From Amborella trichopoda (taxonomy: Eukaryota > Streptophyta > Magnoliopsida > Amborellales > Amborellaceae), in assembly GCF_000471905.2 (NCBI RefSeq), contig NW_006499799.1:4956023-5020022 (forward strand): a stretch of 64,000 nt of DNA, in the 5' to 3' direction. Of the stretch, positions 1 through 36,599 are shown in pieces. Made by a program: the position numbers and the translations under genes. The notes beneath the pieces are model-generated. The model saw only the letters and a list, made by a program, of their open reading frames with translations, ran no database searches and had not been told where the DNA came from. Positions within the stretch are counted from its first letter, which is position 1. Each line of letters begins with the position of its first letter.

Positions 1-1457
1 GTAAATGATGATATAGATATTAACAGGAAAAGAAATAAAAAATCATTCATACCTGCAAGAAAATCATGTCATACAACTCCTGATGTCATCATACTCCCTC
101 CTCCTTCTTCTTCTCAACCAATACCATCTTCAGACTTCCAATTACAAGGAATAAGAAGAACAGCTGATCATGTGGTTCTTCCCACATATACTCTGAACCT
201 AATATAGAGGAATTTCAAATACTTACCTTACAAATAGAAGATGATATAGAAGAAGAAATAAATATTAATAATGATACATATAATGATGAATATATAGCAG
301 CATATTTAGCCGCTAAATTAGAGAGAAAAAAGAAAAAAATTAATATTGATTATTTGAAAAAAGATTATCTTTCTGAAGAAAATCAAAATATCAGGCAATG
401 GTATCTTCAAACCTTTCAACCAAGATTAATATAATTAATGCATAAAAAATATAACAAATTTCTCAAAAAAGAAAGAGAAACAAAAAGATTTTTTGAATGG
501 TTAAAAGAAATATGTATTCAATATAAAATAAATATTCCTTCATTTGATAACCTTCAAACTCTAGAAGAAAAAACATATATTAGCACTGATGGTACTACTA
601 TTGCTAGTACACACCCTCCTGAAAAAAGTATAATACTCAAAGGAGTAACTCCAGCAAATAAAGGAGAACCACCACAATCATTATATGATATTATTGCCAC
701 ACCATATAAAGTTTTACCCAAAAAATTAGGGAAAAAACAAGAACTAATTCCTCATATTGTGGAACAAAATAATTATACTAATTTGTATATGCAGTATCTA
801 GGAAAACAAACAGAACGAATAGAAAGACTCGTTTCAAAAGAAGTAACTCATTCCCTTCCTAAGGCAGTTCTGTTCAAAAAACCTCCAGAATTAAATAAAA
901 ATAAATTCCATATTGGTGAAAATAATAAAACCTTAATGGATCAGTTAATAGCCAAATTAGTTCAATTAGACATAAAAGGAATTCCTTCTCCCAAAATCAA
1001 TATTCCTTTACCAACAATTCCTAGTCCATTACCAGAATCTTCTGATAAAGGAAAGACCAAAATACCAGAGCATGAAACAATGATGCTCCAGGAAGAAATA
1101 GAACCAATTATAGAAGATACCATACAAAACCAAAAAAATGCTTTTATGGATACCACACCTATTGACCTAAATAGAATAGCTTATGGTAAAAATTGGAAAC
1201 CAATTACAGCTTTACCATATCATAAAAGACCTACACCTGTTGATGTCCAACTTGAAGAAGATGCTATACAACAAGTTGTGTCATATTCAGGAAGATCAAT
1301 AGTTAATTGGACAATAGATAGTCTATCGGAATTAAAAATATTAGATGTCATGAGGCACATGACAATGTTTGCTTCTGCAAACAAAATGGCAAGCAACCCA
1401 GACCAAGAAGTTGCCAAAGCAATAGTTAATGGATTCACTGGCTGGTTAAGAGGATAG
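1..1457 (+). mobile_element. Fossil polyprotein fragment, caulimovirid-like or retroelement gag/coat region
   Basis: The longest open stretch (from 438) encodes a lysine- and proline-rich protein. Its C-terminal part has a block resembling the region that precedes the coat/gag zinc knuckle in plant caulimovirid-like polyproteins: an SIVNWTIDSLSE stretch, then HMTMFASANKMA, then IVNGFTGWLRG. Acidic, lysine-rich sequence upstream of 438 appears to belong to the same element, which therefore begins outside the window. No reverse transcriptase, protease, movement protein or terminal repeat is visible here. It is a broken, truncated fossil with at least a few breaks. Family assignment rests on recalled sequence style, so a Ty3-like origin is also possible. 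Age cannot be estimated without terminal repeats. Confidence 0.5.
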
Positions 1458-3345
1458 TGGGATTTTTATGTTGATGATGAAACCAAATTATATATATATA
1501 TATATAAATTGAGATGCATTTACTAACAATTTCTAAAGTTTAATTACCATCAAAAGTTTTGTCTCGCTTCTTCCTTAAGGGTAAATTTTGGGTTTGCCCC
1601 AATGACTTCGATATGGGACAATTCTTCTTACTCCATTCTCTTGAAGATGTCATTGCGTTGGGGTTAATAAACTCTATCTAACAAATACGTGAATAAGAGA
1701 TTAAAAAGAAAAATAATAATATTAGCTCATGGGATATTAAAAAAGTAAAAAATAATGTTAATACTAGTCTATTGAATATTTAAAAAAAAGGCAAGCTTAT
1801 GGGATATCTTAAAAGAAAAAAGTAACACTAGCTCATATTATTTCAAAATCTACTAGCTCATACTATTTCAAAATCTATTTTCAAGTTGCTTTATCGATTA
1901 TTATATATTAAAAATATGAATTTATTTGTTTATTTTTCTAATTTTACTTGAACATGATTGTAAATTTATGTTCTAAACTTTATATTTTTGTCCATATTAG
2001 TTAGTAGACATGAGATTTATTTATTTGTGAGGGTCATACTCTTGTTTTCTCTCTATTAAATCAAAAGATCCAAAACTATGATACACTTCCATTTTTTCAC
2101 TATAAATTCAAGTGAGAGAGATCCATTCTTTTGCAATGAGTTGCATTTTAAATGTCATCTGACTATAAAATAATTATAATGAATAACAAACACTCAGACA
2201 TGAGATATGTTCTCAGTGATTATGTATTTTCATTAAAATAATAAAAAACTATAATGTAATGCCACTATTTTTTTGAAAACTTGCAAAAATAGATTTGAAA
2301 GAAATTTTAGTAATCTTTTGAATGATGGACAGGCCAATTCTCAGATCAAATGGTCAATTCGTCGATCTGACCCAGTTTTCAGGATGGATGATTTGGGTCA
2401 CTGATCTGTTTTTTCAAACCTTGGTATTTTCCATGTGACATGATCAAGAAAAAAAAGAGTTTTACATGAACTATCCTACCAACACCGTTAGTCCGTAGTT
2501 TGGACCGAAAGTGGCTTTGGGTGTCCTGGGAGAGTTCATTTCTGGAGAGAGATTTTCATCACAAAGAGAAATACTTTGGTACTTAAATATGTGTAAGCAG
2601 ATTTTTCACAATAAATAAATGGGATTGTTTACAATGAGATCCGTTACCTTTGGTACAATGAGGTACAATTACTTATAGCCATTTAATATGAAATTTGATA
2701 GCTTGAGTTTGTCACAGGGTCTGAGAAAATTTCTTTTGAACTTTAAGCTTGGTCAATAGAATAGATACAACCACCCAATTTCACATCTAATGGCCAATAT
2801 CAATTGTGACTACCTTATACCAAAAGTATATAATTTCATTATGTACTTTTTCATATTATATACCACGTTAAAAAAAGGCTATAATACACATTTTTCATGC
2901 TGTATCTAACCCTTTTCCCCTCATAATAAGCACGAGAAAAGGGTATTCTTAACTTTCTTAGAGAGTTATTTCTCGTGGAATAAACATGCCCAACTGCGTA
3001 GAACTGTATTTTACCCCAATACTTCTCTTTTTAAATTCAACATTGTACGGGTGATTTTCTATATGTACATTCCGAAAGTCAGCGCATTCCGTTCCTTTGG
3101 TTAATTTAGAATTAGAAATTGATTAACTTTTTTATTCTCAAGTATGCTAAGCTCAAAACACAAGGTGATTTGATAATAACAATAATTTTATCAATTGCTA
3201 CGTTGGCGGGGGCTGAAGGAAGAAACAAGCATACGACAAACACAACAATCAAAACGATGGATATTACGTCACAAATTTTTTTTTATATAATATTATGAGC
3301 TAAGTTTATTTTTAAAAAAAATTGTTTTATGCGTGTTAGACGACA
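1458..3345. other. AT-rich intergenic DNA
   Basis: No gene is recognisable. The stretch starts with a short TA microsatellite (about 1488-1506) just after the fossil and is strongly AT-rich. Only short chance reading frames occur. The single structured piece I can support is the MITE at 2639-2836, listed separately. Confidence 0.6.
2639..2836. mobile_element. Small MITE, copy 1 of a local family
   Basis: The two ends are imperfect inverted repeats of roughly 55 bp. The left end contains CCTTTGGTACAATGAGGTAC and a following GCCATTTAATATGAAATT. The right end, reverse-complemented, contains CTTTTGGTATAAGGTAGTCA and then GGCCATTAGATGTGAAATT. The same layout recurs at 5812-5988 and 35941-36138. 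There is no coding capacity. The superfamily is not assigned because no clean target duplication was seen. Confidence 0.6.
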
Positions 3346-3349
3346 TTTC

Positions 3350-3640
3350 CACAATACGGCATTTCCACAATATGCGCTCTAGAGTTATAAAGCATCCTTC
3401 TTAAAAATTGACGCAAGTATGTGGTTCATCTAAAAATAATTATAATTAACAGTCTAAATATTTTTTTAATATAATTATTATTTATTTTTTTAAAAAATTA
3501 TTTATTTATTCATATTCATGATCATCATGTTAGATATTATATATTTTTTAAAAATTAGAATCAAATTACATTTAAAATATATATTTATTGCCAAGCGCGC
3601 ATTTCTACATATGTGGGCTTGGTCGTATGCTAAACGTGTC
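3350..3640. repeat. Dispersed repeat, copy 1, with terminal hairpin
   Basis: This stretch aligns in the same orientation with 34825-35095. Shared blocks include GTTCATCTAAAAA-AAT, an AT-rich middle, TTTATTGCCAAGC and CATTTCTACAT. A hairpin lies near the right end: CCAAGCGCGCAT pairs with ATGTGGGCTTGG. It is followed by TCGTATGCTAA, so the copy could end in a Helitron-like CTRR after a hairpin. The alternative is the tail of a LINE or RTE element. Identity by eye is about 75-80%. Confidence 0.55.
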
Positions 3641-4075
3641 CTATTTTTAATATGAAAGAAAAACATTTTGATAGGGTTGTAAAATATATGAAGCTTCAAC
3701 TTATAACTCACCAAAAATTACAATTTAGGCATAAATTTTTTTTCAGATCAATCATTTCAGTCGTAAGCATTATGTTAGTGAAAACATTAGGATTTCAAGC
3801 CTTAAAATTAATGTATGATTTAACATATTATTTAGACCCTCCATTTCGCCATAAAATAAATGTTCATGTATCCATAAAATATGTATAATTTTTTAAGCCT
3901 CAAAATTCATATTCAGTATAAATTTTTAAGCCTCAAAATTCATATTCGGTAGTGGAAAGTGATTTTAACGGCCATCATGCAGATTTCCAACCCCTAAAAT
4001 GCTTTTCAGGCAAGGATGCAAGTAAAGCTTTATAAAATCCGGGTCTTACATAACAACATTCAAAATAAGAAAAAG

Positions 4076-4958
4076 GGAGAAATTTATAAAAAAACTCCTA
4101 AACTACACTTTCTATGCAACATACCTCTAACTTAACTTTTTCTCTCACGTTTTTTCTCAAAATATATTTTCTATGCCAAACCCCCAACCAAATAAAAAAT
4201 AAAAAAACCTAAACTACCCTCCCTTACTTTTACTTTACCCATGCCTCTCTCTCATCTATCCCACCAACATAGGGGGCCCGACACTATATAAGTGCGGTCC
4301 GACAGTAGCGCTCGGGCACTGTGTAAAGTTCGGTCCCGTAGTAAGGCTCCGGCACTATGTAAAGTACGGTCTGGCAGTAGCGCTCGAGCACTATGTAAAG
4401 TTCGGTCCGGTAGTAAGGCTTCGGCACTGTGTAAAGTATGGTCTGGCAGTACCGTTCCGGTACTGTGTAAAGTGCCGTCTGGCAGTAGCGTTTCGACACT
4501 GTGTAAAGTGCGTTCGGCAAATGAAAAGGGCGGTTCGGCAGTAGCGCTTAGCCATTGTGTAAAGTTTGGTCTGACAGTAAGGCTCCAACACTGTGTAAAG
4601 TACCATCCGGCGGTAGCGCTCCGGCACTGTGTAAAGTGTGGTTCGGCCAATGAAAATGGCGGTCTATCAGTAGTAAAGGGCGGTTCGACAGTTGTAAAGA
4701 GCAGTCCGGCACTTGTGCGCTCTAGGAATGTGATGGTGTGCTTCAACAATGTGCTACTGGGGTCCAAAAGTCAATGTCAAGTCTGTCCAAAATGATTTTT
4801 GTGTACGCGCTACCATCTAAAAAAAGAAAATTTTTCTTAGGGGTATTTGCATAGAAAGTTTGTTTTGGAAAAAAAAATGAGCGAAAAAATTAAATTAGGG
4901 TAAGTCGAATAAAAAGTATGATCTTGGAAGTTTTTTTGTAATTTTTTTTATAATAACT
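4076..4958. mobile_element. Foldback/Mutator-like non-autonomous element with a minisatellite core
   Basis: The outer segments 4076-4190 and 4838-4958 are imperfect inverted repeats of about 110 bp. On the left one reads AAAAAAACTCCTAAACTACA then CTTTCTATGCAACATACC then TTTTTCTCTCACG. On the right, reverse-complemented, one reads AAAAAAACTTCCAAGATCAT then ACTTTTTATTCGACTTACC then TTTTTCGCTCA. Both arms also share a CTTTCTATGC(A/C)AA block at their inner ends. The interior is a GC-rich 36-bp tandem repeat. Such long arms suggest a foldback or Mutator-type non-autonomous element. No transposase is present and no target duplication was clear in the A/T-rich flanks. Confidence 0.6.
4270..4700. 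repeat. 36-bp minisatellite, about ten units
   Basis: Units begin with CGGTC(C/T)GGCAGTAG and end with CACTGTGTAAAG. Consecutive units at 4295, 4331, 4367, 4403, 4439 and 4475 are each 36 bp. After an irregular, longer unit (ending near 4560) two more regular units follow, and the array then decays to about 4700. Two unit subtypes alternate in the first half (AGTAGCGCT and AGTAAGGCT), which suggests a 72-bp higher-order unit. Because 36 is a multiple of three, long frames stay open on both strands. These are repeat translations, not evidence of a gene. Confidence 0.85.
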
Positions 4959-4959
4959 T

Positions 4960-6570
4960 ATATACATAGATGTACGGCCAAGATCTAATCATATATCTCT
5001 ATCTCCGGTTGGCGTGGTGCATCGGTAAATGACGAAACAGCCACAACAGAATTTAGTAAGATTTCGCTGCAAGGCAGCAAGATGCCTTCATGGGGCGGCT
5101 ATTATTTATTATTATTGGAAGGTGCAAGGAAATTTCAGAGCAATTTAACTATTAATTATTCTTCAACGTGTCGTCTTTTTCGTAGAAAGCAAAAGGCCAA
5201 AAGATATTATATTCCTGTGGGACTATAAAGTCTATTTACTCCCTCGGGTAAAAGGGTGTAGTTTGTATAAGGTTGCAACTTTAAACAATCCAATTAAGGT
5301 GCACCTTTAAATTTTATCATAACATGTAAGTTTGGTATAAAATATTTTTTGGATTATCTCAAAAATCTATTTTTATATCTAATTATAAAATTTTAAACTC
5401 CAAAAATAGTTAAAATCAAGTAGATCTATAAATATATGAAAATCTTGAAAATGGATGATCTAAATGGGGAGATCACTTAATAATTATTAGGTGGTTGCCA
5501 AAATTTCATATTAAAAAAAAAATCTATGGGGGTGGAATAAATGTACATGATGCTGGAAACATGATATATGCATTAAACTTTTTCTTAATATGTACTTTCA
5601 AGAGTTTTCAAGACATGGTTCTACCCTATTCATGTCCATTGTTTAATCATGCATCTAAAAATAATGTTTGGATCAGTGGAGTTTTTCTTTAGGTGAGCTA
5701 GTTGGGGAAGGCCCTACCAAGATAATAAAAAAATTAAGAGGAGATTTATGAGTTCAGATTAATCAATCTAAGATTTTTAAAACCAAAATGAATAAAAGAT
5801 TGTATACAATGATACTATTTGCTTTTGGTATAGGGATCTCACAATTATTTACAATCACCCGATGTGGAATTTGATAGTTTGGGTGTGTTCAGAAAATTTA
5901 TTTTAAAATTTAAGTTTGGTTTTGGACCCAATTTCACATTTAATAAGTAAGATTAATTGTGACCACCTTGTATTAAAGATAAATAGTCGAACTCGTTCAT
6001 CATCGTTGCCGATTCAAACCGATTCCTTTCGGCAAAACGAGTTCATTTGGCCAATCCCCAAGAAGTGACTGCCGATTCCAACGGCGATCCAAATCGTGTT
6101 ACCGCATTGGCTACTGAGATGCGGCTTGGAATTTTCCATACGTGCGATCCAAGCCATCAATAATTGGATCGAAAGCAGCCAATAGTTGAACCTTTATTTT
6201 AAATAGGTTGCGGTTTGTATAGAGACGAGGTTCTAAACAATCAACGTACAACATACCTTCAAGTAGTATCGAAAATTGTAGTTTCAATACTGAAAATCTT
6301 CATGATAGTTTTAAAATATATTTTTATCTTTAATTATAAAATTTAAATCTTGAAAAATAATGTCAATCGAGCGGATCTAAAAAAACTTGAAAATTGATGT
6401 TAACAAAATACATTTCAAGATACACTATTGCCAAAACTTGAAATCCCTTTTTTCCTCATGTCCATACACCTTGATGTCTAGATGGTCAATTTGAAGATAT
6501 TTGGGCATCAAAACAACCGGTTCCAATGAGATTTTTGAGGTCGGTTCTAATTTGATTGTTTAGAGCCTCG
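4960..6570. other. Intergenic DNA upstream of the Ca2+-ATPase gene
   Basis: Nothing coding is recognisable. The segment contains a MITE (5812-5988). Around 6000-6130 there is a less AT-rich stretch with recurring GCCGATTC and AACGAGTTCAT words that could be promoter-proximal or an unrecognised repeat. Confidence 0.5.
5812..5988. mobile_element. Small MITE, copy 2 of the local family
   Basis: The left end reads GATACTATTTGCTTTTGGTA and then TCTCACAATTATT. The right end, reverse-complemented, reads CGACTATTTATCTTTAATAC and then GTGGTCACAATTAAT, forming an inverted repeat of about 40 bp. The interior shares GAATTTGATAGTTTG and AATTTCACATTTAAT with copy 1. It is non-coding and sits about 0.6 kb upstream of the putative promoter of the Ca2+-ATPase gene. 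Confidence 0.6.
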
Positions 6571-6574
6571 GCTG

Positions 6575-6582
6575 TATATAAA
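6575..6582 (+). promoter_or_regulatory. Putative TATA box of the Ca2+-ATPase gene
   Basis: A canonical TATATAAA lies 766 nt before the start codon. It is followed about 30 nt later by a pyrimidine-rich stretch suited to transcription initiation near 6605-6615. The sequence then changes from AT-rich intergenic DNA to GA-rich leader-like sequence. This is position- and motif-based inference without expression evidence. Confidence 0.5.
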
Positions 6583-6604
6583 GTTTTTCCTTTTTAAATT
6601 CCGT

Positions 6605-7340
6605 ATATTCCTATAACTGTACGCTTCCGATTCCTTGGTGGGTAGCTGGGCGCTTTTGGACGGTCCAGAAGTCTCGTTCGACGTGGCTTCCGTAGAGAGA
6701 GATTAGAGAGTTACGATAAACGGTAAAAAGCAAGAGAGAAAGTAAAAGGTAGGCGGAAGCTTTGCCTAAAAGAACTAAAGGGTGAGAGGCTTTGGCGCTC
6801 ACGCCAAGGTTTTAGGGAGAGCGGGTTAAAGCAGATAGAGAGAGAGAGCGAAGGAAAAAGCAAGAGGAACGAGCTTCCCTTGAGAACTGTAGGTGGTGCT
6901 TCCTCTGGTTTTTTCGTGGATCTTGCGCAGGAAGGATAATTCCTTAGGGTTGGGAGATTTGTTTCTTCCCAAGAATCAATCAAACACTGGGATTATCACT
7001 TGGATCTGCATCTACTGGTTTTCGTTTTCTACAATCAGTCAGATCTATTCATCTGCAAATCCATTACTTGTTTTAGGGCTAGTTATACTCTGCTCCTAGT
7101 TAGTTTATTTTACTGAAAGTTCATGACTTGCGGTGCTTCTCTTAGTCTGAGTTTGATCCCTTACACTGCAAATCATCTCTTGTTTCTGAAGTTTGTTTGA
7201 AAGGTTTTTGATAAAATTCTCTCTCTTTATGGTTGTTTTTCTCACCAAGCAATGAGATTCCTTCGCTCCTAAGAATCAAGCTATTCCTGGTCTGTGCTTT
7301 CTCTGTGATTGTCTGTTCCCAAATTCTAGGTTTCCTAACC
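6605..7340 (+). other. Probable 5' leader with a 5'-UTR intron
   Basis: From about 6690 to 6880 the sequence is purine-rich (GAGAGAGAG at 6839-6848), as in many plant leaders. From about 6900 to 7329 it is T-rich and looks intronic, ending in a pyrimidine tract and TTCTAG at 7324-7329, only 11 nt before the start ATG at 7341. Candidate donors include the GT at 6893 and the GT at 6749, but I cannot choose between them. Plant ECA genes are known to carry 5'-UTR introns. If the segment is not spliced, an ATG at 7233 is in frame with the pump. Confidence 0.45.
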
Positions 7341-33597
<26,257 letters not shown>

Positions 33598-34020
33598 CTG
33601 TCACAACTCTGAATTCTCAATACATTTTTGGGATTTCTTCCTCAGAGATTACGAGACAAAAGTGTCGTCTTCTAATCTGCATCTCTAGTTTTGGACTAAC
33701 TATTAACAGGTCTTCTAAGGGCATCATCATTTTTTTACCTGTGCGCCGAAGGGAATATTACCAAAAACAATAGTTAATTGATTTAATAGTTTATTGAGGA
33801 TCCTCCCCACCAGAAGGCGGGAAGGAAATGGCAAACACTTCACAAATTGTTATTATTCTTTCGGCCATGCCGTTTCTACTTCCCCTTTGAAACTTGGGGC
33901 ATGGAAAATTGGAGATTTGGAGGTGAGGCTTGGGTTGTGGAAGGGAGTTCCCACTATATCTATGGTGTTTGGCATGAATAGAGAAACCCTTTTTAACTTC
34001 TCAATAAAATTAGATTAACA
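33598..34020 (+). other. Probable 3' UTR of the Ca2+-ATPase gene
   Basis: The region from the stop codon to a consensus AATAAA at 34003-34008 (CTCAATAAAATTAG) is moderately AT-rich and free of recognisable repeats. A 3' UTR of about 420 nt is plausible for a plant gene. The exact cleavage site cannot be seen. Confidence 0.45.
34003..34008 (+). terminator. Candidate polyadenylation signal AATAAA
   Basis: A canonical hexamer about 406 nt after the stop codon. Plant signals are degenerate, so earlier sites are possible. Confidence 0.35.
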
Positions 34021-34370
34021 TGGATGTTGGTTTGGTTGTATGCCATTGATTTTGATTCAGTGGAATCAGCTAAGCACATGCTCCCACTCATCCCATTTGG
34101 ACTTCAATAGTTTTGAAATATTTTATCAGAATTTCCAGTTAGAAAGAATGATAAAGATTGCAATTTGATACAATATTGATTTTGCCGTTTAAATGGAAAG
34201 AATATAATTTCAGATATAAAGAGGCTATTTTCTTTTAGCACAAGGAGAACATAATTAGTTTGGTCTATCAGGTTTAAAAAGTTGTTAAACACAATTTTGT
34301 TGAATTTTGTGATATGTACGAAGCCATCCAATTTGAAAATTTAGTAGTTAAAAGTAATTGTGACTTTTTT

Positions 34371-34468
34371 GTATAAAAGATAAATGGTGTCATAGTATAT
34401 GATACCTATAATTTCAGCCGTATAAAAGATAAATGGTGTCATAGTATATGATACTTATAATTTCAGCC
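34371..34468. repeat. 49-bp tandem duplication
   Basis: Two adjacent units (34371-34419 and 34420-34468) begin GTATAAAAGATAAATGG and end TATAATTTCAGCC, differing at one base. The start of unit 1 overlaps a MITE-like right end (AATTGTGACTTTTTTGTATA at about 34357), so a partial MITE copy seems to have been duplicated here. Confidence 0.9.
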
Positions 34469-34824
34469 AAAGTTGATAGCATTATTGCAAATGAGTAAGT
34501 TCCATTTTAAGTTAATTTTAGCTACCCAAGTTTGTGTTCTTATGACCCTTAATATCGGGTGATTAAGTATTTGGAACAATTTTGTTAGAAGCCGGCGGTG
34601 GACAGGTTTTTGTGCTCGTGTTTGGGCCTTTGTTGTATTAATGGGGAAAAGATGTTAAGTTGTAAAGAGCAAATTACCGAAAAGTGGGCTGAAGATAGGA
34701 TCGGTTATCATTTTGTAACGACCGTTGCGTGGGGAAAAATCAGGCATTCGACCACAAAAAAGAAAAAATAATATAATGTTAAAATAAGTTAAAAAAAGAG
34801 AGGAAAATTGTTTGATGTGGGCTG

Positions 34825-35095
34825 GATCGCATTTATACAGTATGCAGTCCGTAAGTATAAAGGAGCTATATTAAAGATGGATGCAAATAGGGGGTTCATC
34901 TAAAAACAATTGTAATTAATGGTTCAAATGTTTTCTTAATACTATTATTATTTTTAGTTTTTATTTTTTTTTGTTTTAATCTCCATGTTAAAAATTATAT
35001 ATTCTCTAAAAATTAAGATGAAATTATATTTAAAAAATATATTTATTGCCAAGCCCACATTTCTACATGTGCGAGCTTGGCCGCATGCTGATTGA
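34825..35095. repeat. Dispersed repeat, copy 2, with terminal hairpin
   Basis: This is the partner of 3350-3640 in the same orientation. The hairpin reads CCAAGCCCACAT and GTGCGAGCTTGG, followed by CCGCATGCTGA then T. If the last bases are a Helitron CTRR terminus, CTGA followed by T fits the A|T insertion preference. The 5' TC end was not identified. Confidence 0.5.
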
Positions 35096-35940
35096 GTCAA
35101 AAAAAAATTTAAAAAATAATTATCGATATATTTTTGGGATAAATTTTTTAATTTTAATTCTCCCGGCATGTCCCTTGTTTTTTTTTTTGTGCCTTTTGAC
35201 ATTCTGCACCTTCATGTAGCTCAAGTGCGTATGGCTTGTGCAGGAGCCTTGTTAGACTGAGTCAAGTGGGGCCCATGATTGAGTAAATGACCGATACAAT
35301 TGTACCAAGTCGGAGACATAAGGAGCCTCCCCCTCCTCATAGGGGCTCTAGAGTTAGGTCTTCGATTTCCAAGAGGGTCGCATCCTTCTCTTAACTGGCC
35401 TCCACTTGACCAAGAACTCTTATATTCCGATTCCTTCACTCTGACCCAACTTATGTTCGTCAAAGATAGCATCTACCTTTTAATCGAACTGATCCTCGCT
35501 TAGGTGTGGGACTCCTACCACTTGAACCTTCATCCTAGCCTTTGCCGTGATAGTAAGGTTTACCGACTTGCTTCCCATTTTCTTCTTCTTCGGGACTTTG
35601 GTTCTGAATATAAGTCTTTTGCTGTTTAAACTTCACAATGGGTACTTAAAGATTGAAACTAAGTTTTTGTTAAAATATTTACCCAATTGTTTTTTTTTTT
35701 TTGCTAAAATCAAAGTCTAGAACTCTAAGTTCCGAACGTAAAGCATAAAATTGGAAACTAGGATTCTGAACCTACAAAAAAAAAATGTGTTAGTAAGTTG
35801 GTTTGAAACTTGATTTCTGAACTAACGGCATTTTTTTACTGAGGAGTCTCATTCGTCCATTGTATGTTACCATAGTGCAGGTTTTATGTAGGACTGGAGG
35901 TAATAAGATTATCTCCAATTAAGGAAATGCATACAATGAA
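35096..35940. other. Intergenic DNA downstream of the Ca2+-ATPase gene
   Basis: This contains a less AT-rich patch (35215-35520) with short open frames on both strands. They match nothing I recognise, and the patch may be a degraded repeat. The rest is AT-rich. Confidence 0.45.
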
Positions 35941-36138
35941 ACCATTTATTTTTTGTATAAAGTAGTCACAATCATTATTGATTGTTAGTTGTAAAATCGG
36001 GTGGCGAGAGGCATGTTATTAGCTGTGCACAAATTCAAAATATGGTTTTTCAAACTATGCGATACAATTTAAGCTGTCGGATTTCACATCTGATGACTAT
36101 ATGTGATTGCGACTGCCTTGTGCAAAAAATGAATGGTC
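35941..36138. mobile_element. Small MITE, copy 3 of the local family
   Basis: The left end ACCATTTATTTTTTGTATAA then AGTAGTCACAATCA is mirrored by the right end. Reverse-complemented, that reads ACCATTCATTTTTTGCACAA then GGCAGTCGCAATCA. The interior retains ATTTCACATCTGATG, as in copies 1 and 2. It is non-coding. Confidence 0.65.
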
Positions 36139-36277
36139 TAATTTATATTACACTATTAAGCCAAGTTGAAGGGATTGACACATGTTGCAAGCATAAAGTA
36201 GAACCCTAAGATAAGAGAGAAGATATAATGAGTCCTAGAGTTAGGTATTGTATTTAGGAAAGGGTTATAGAAAGCCC

Positions 36278-36281
<4 letters not shown>

Positions 36282-36322
<41 letters not shown>

Positions 36323-36562
36323 ACTAATCGAGTCGGGGAGGAGAGAGTGGGAGACGTAGTGTGGTTAGGTTTAGTAGTCGGTACGTTAGTAGAGTAGTCG
36401 TTAGTATTAACGTTATTTNNNNNNNNNNNNNNNNNNNNNNNNNNNNNNNNNNNNNNNNNNNNNNNNNNNNNNNNNNNNNNNNNNNNNNNNNNNNNNNNNN
36501 NNNNNNNNNNNNNNNNNNNNNNNNNNNNNNNNNNNNNNNGAGAGAGAGAGAGAGAGAGAGAG
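36282..36562. repeat. (GA)n microsatellites flanking a gap
   Basis: A GA run at 36282-36321 and another at 36540-36562 bracket about 100 bp of GT-rich DNA and a 121-bp gap (36419-36539). The gap is probably an assembly break caused by the repeat. Confidence 0.9.
36419..36539. other. Assembly gap (121 N)
   Basis: Unknown bases ending at a GA microsatellite. Confidence 1.
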
Positions 36563-36599
36563 CTTCTAAATCATCGGGGGAGAGAGATGGGGAGACATG

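Noticed and set aside
4252-4767. Minus-strand 171-codon repetitive frame
   Set aside because: Translation of the 36-bp minisatellite; no start context, promoter or family match.
35221-35503. Overlapping frames on both strands at 35.2-35.5 kb
   Set aside because: Symmetric open frames in a GC-richer patch, with no known motif; kept only as unassigned intergenic DNA.
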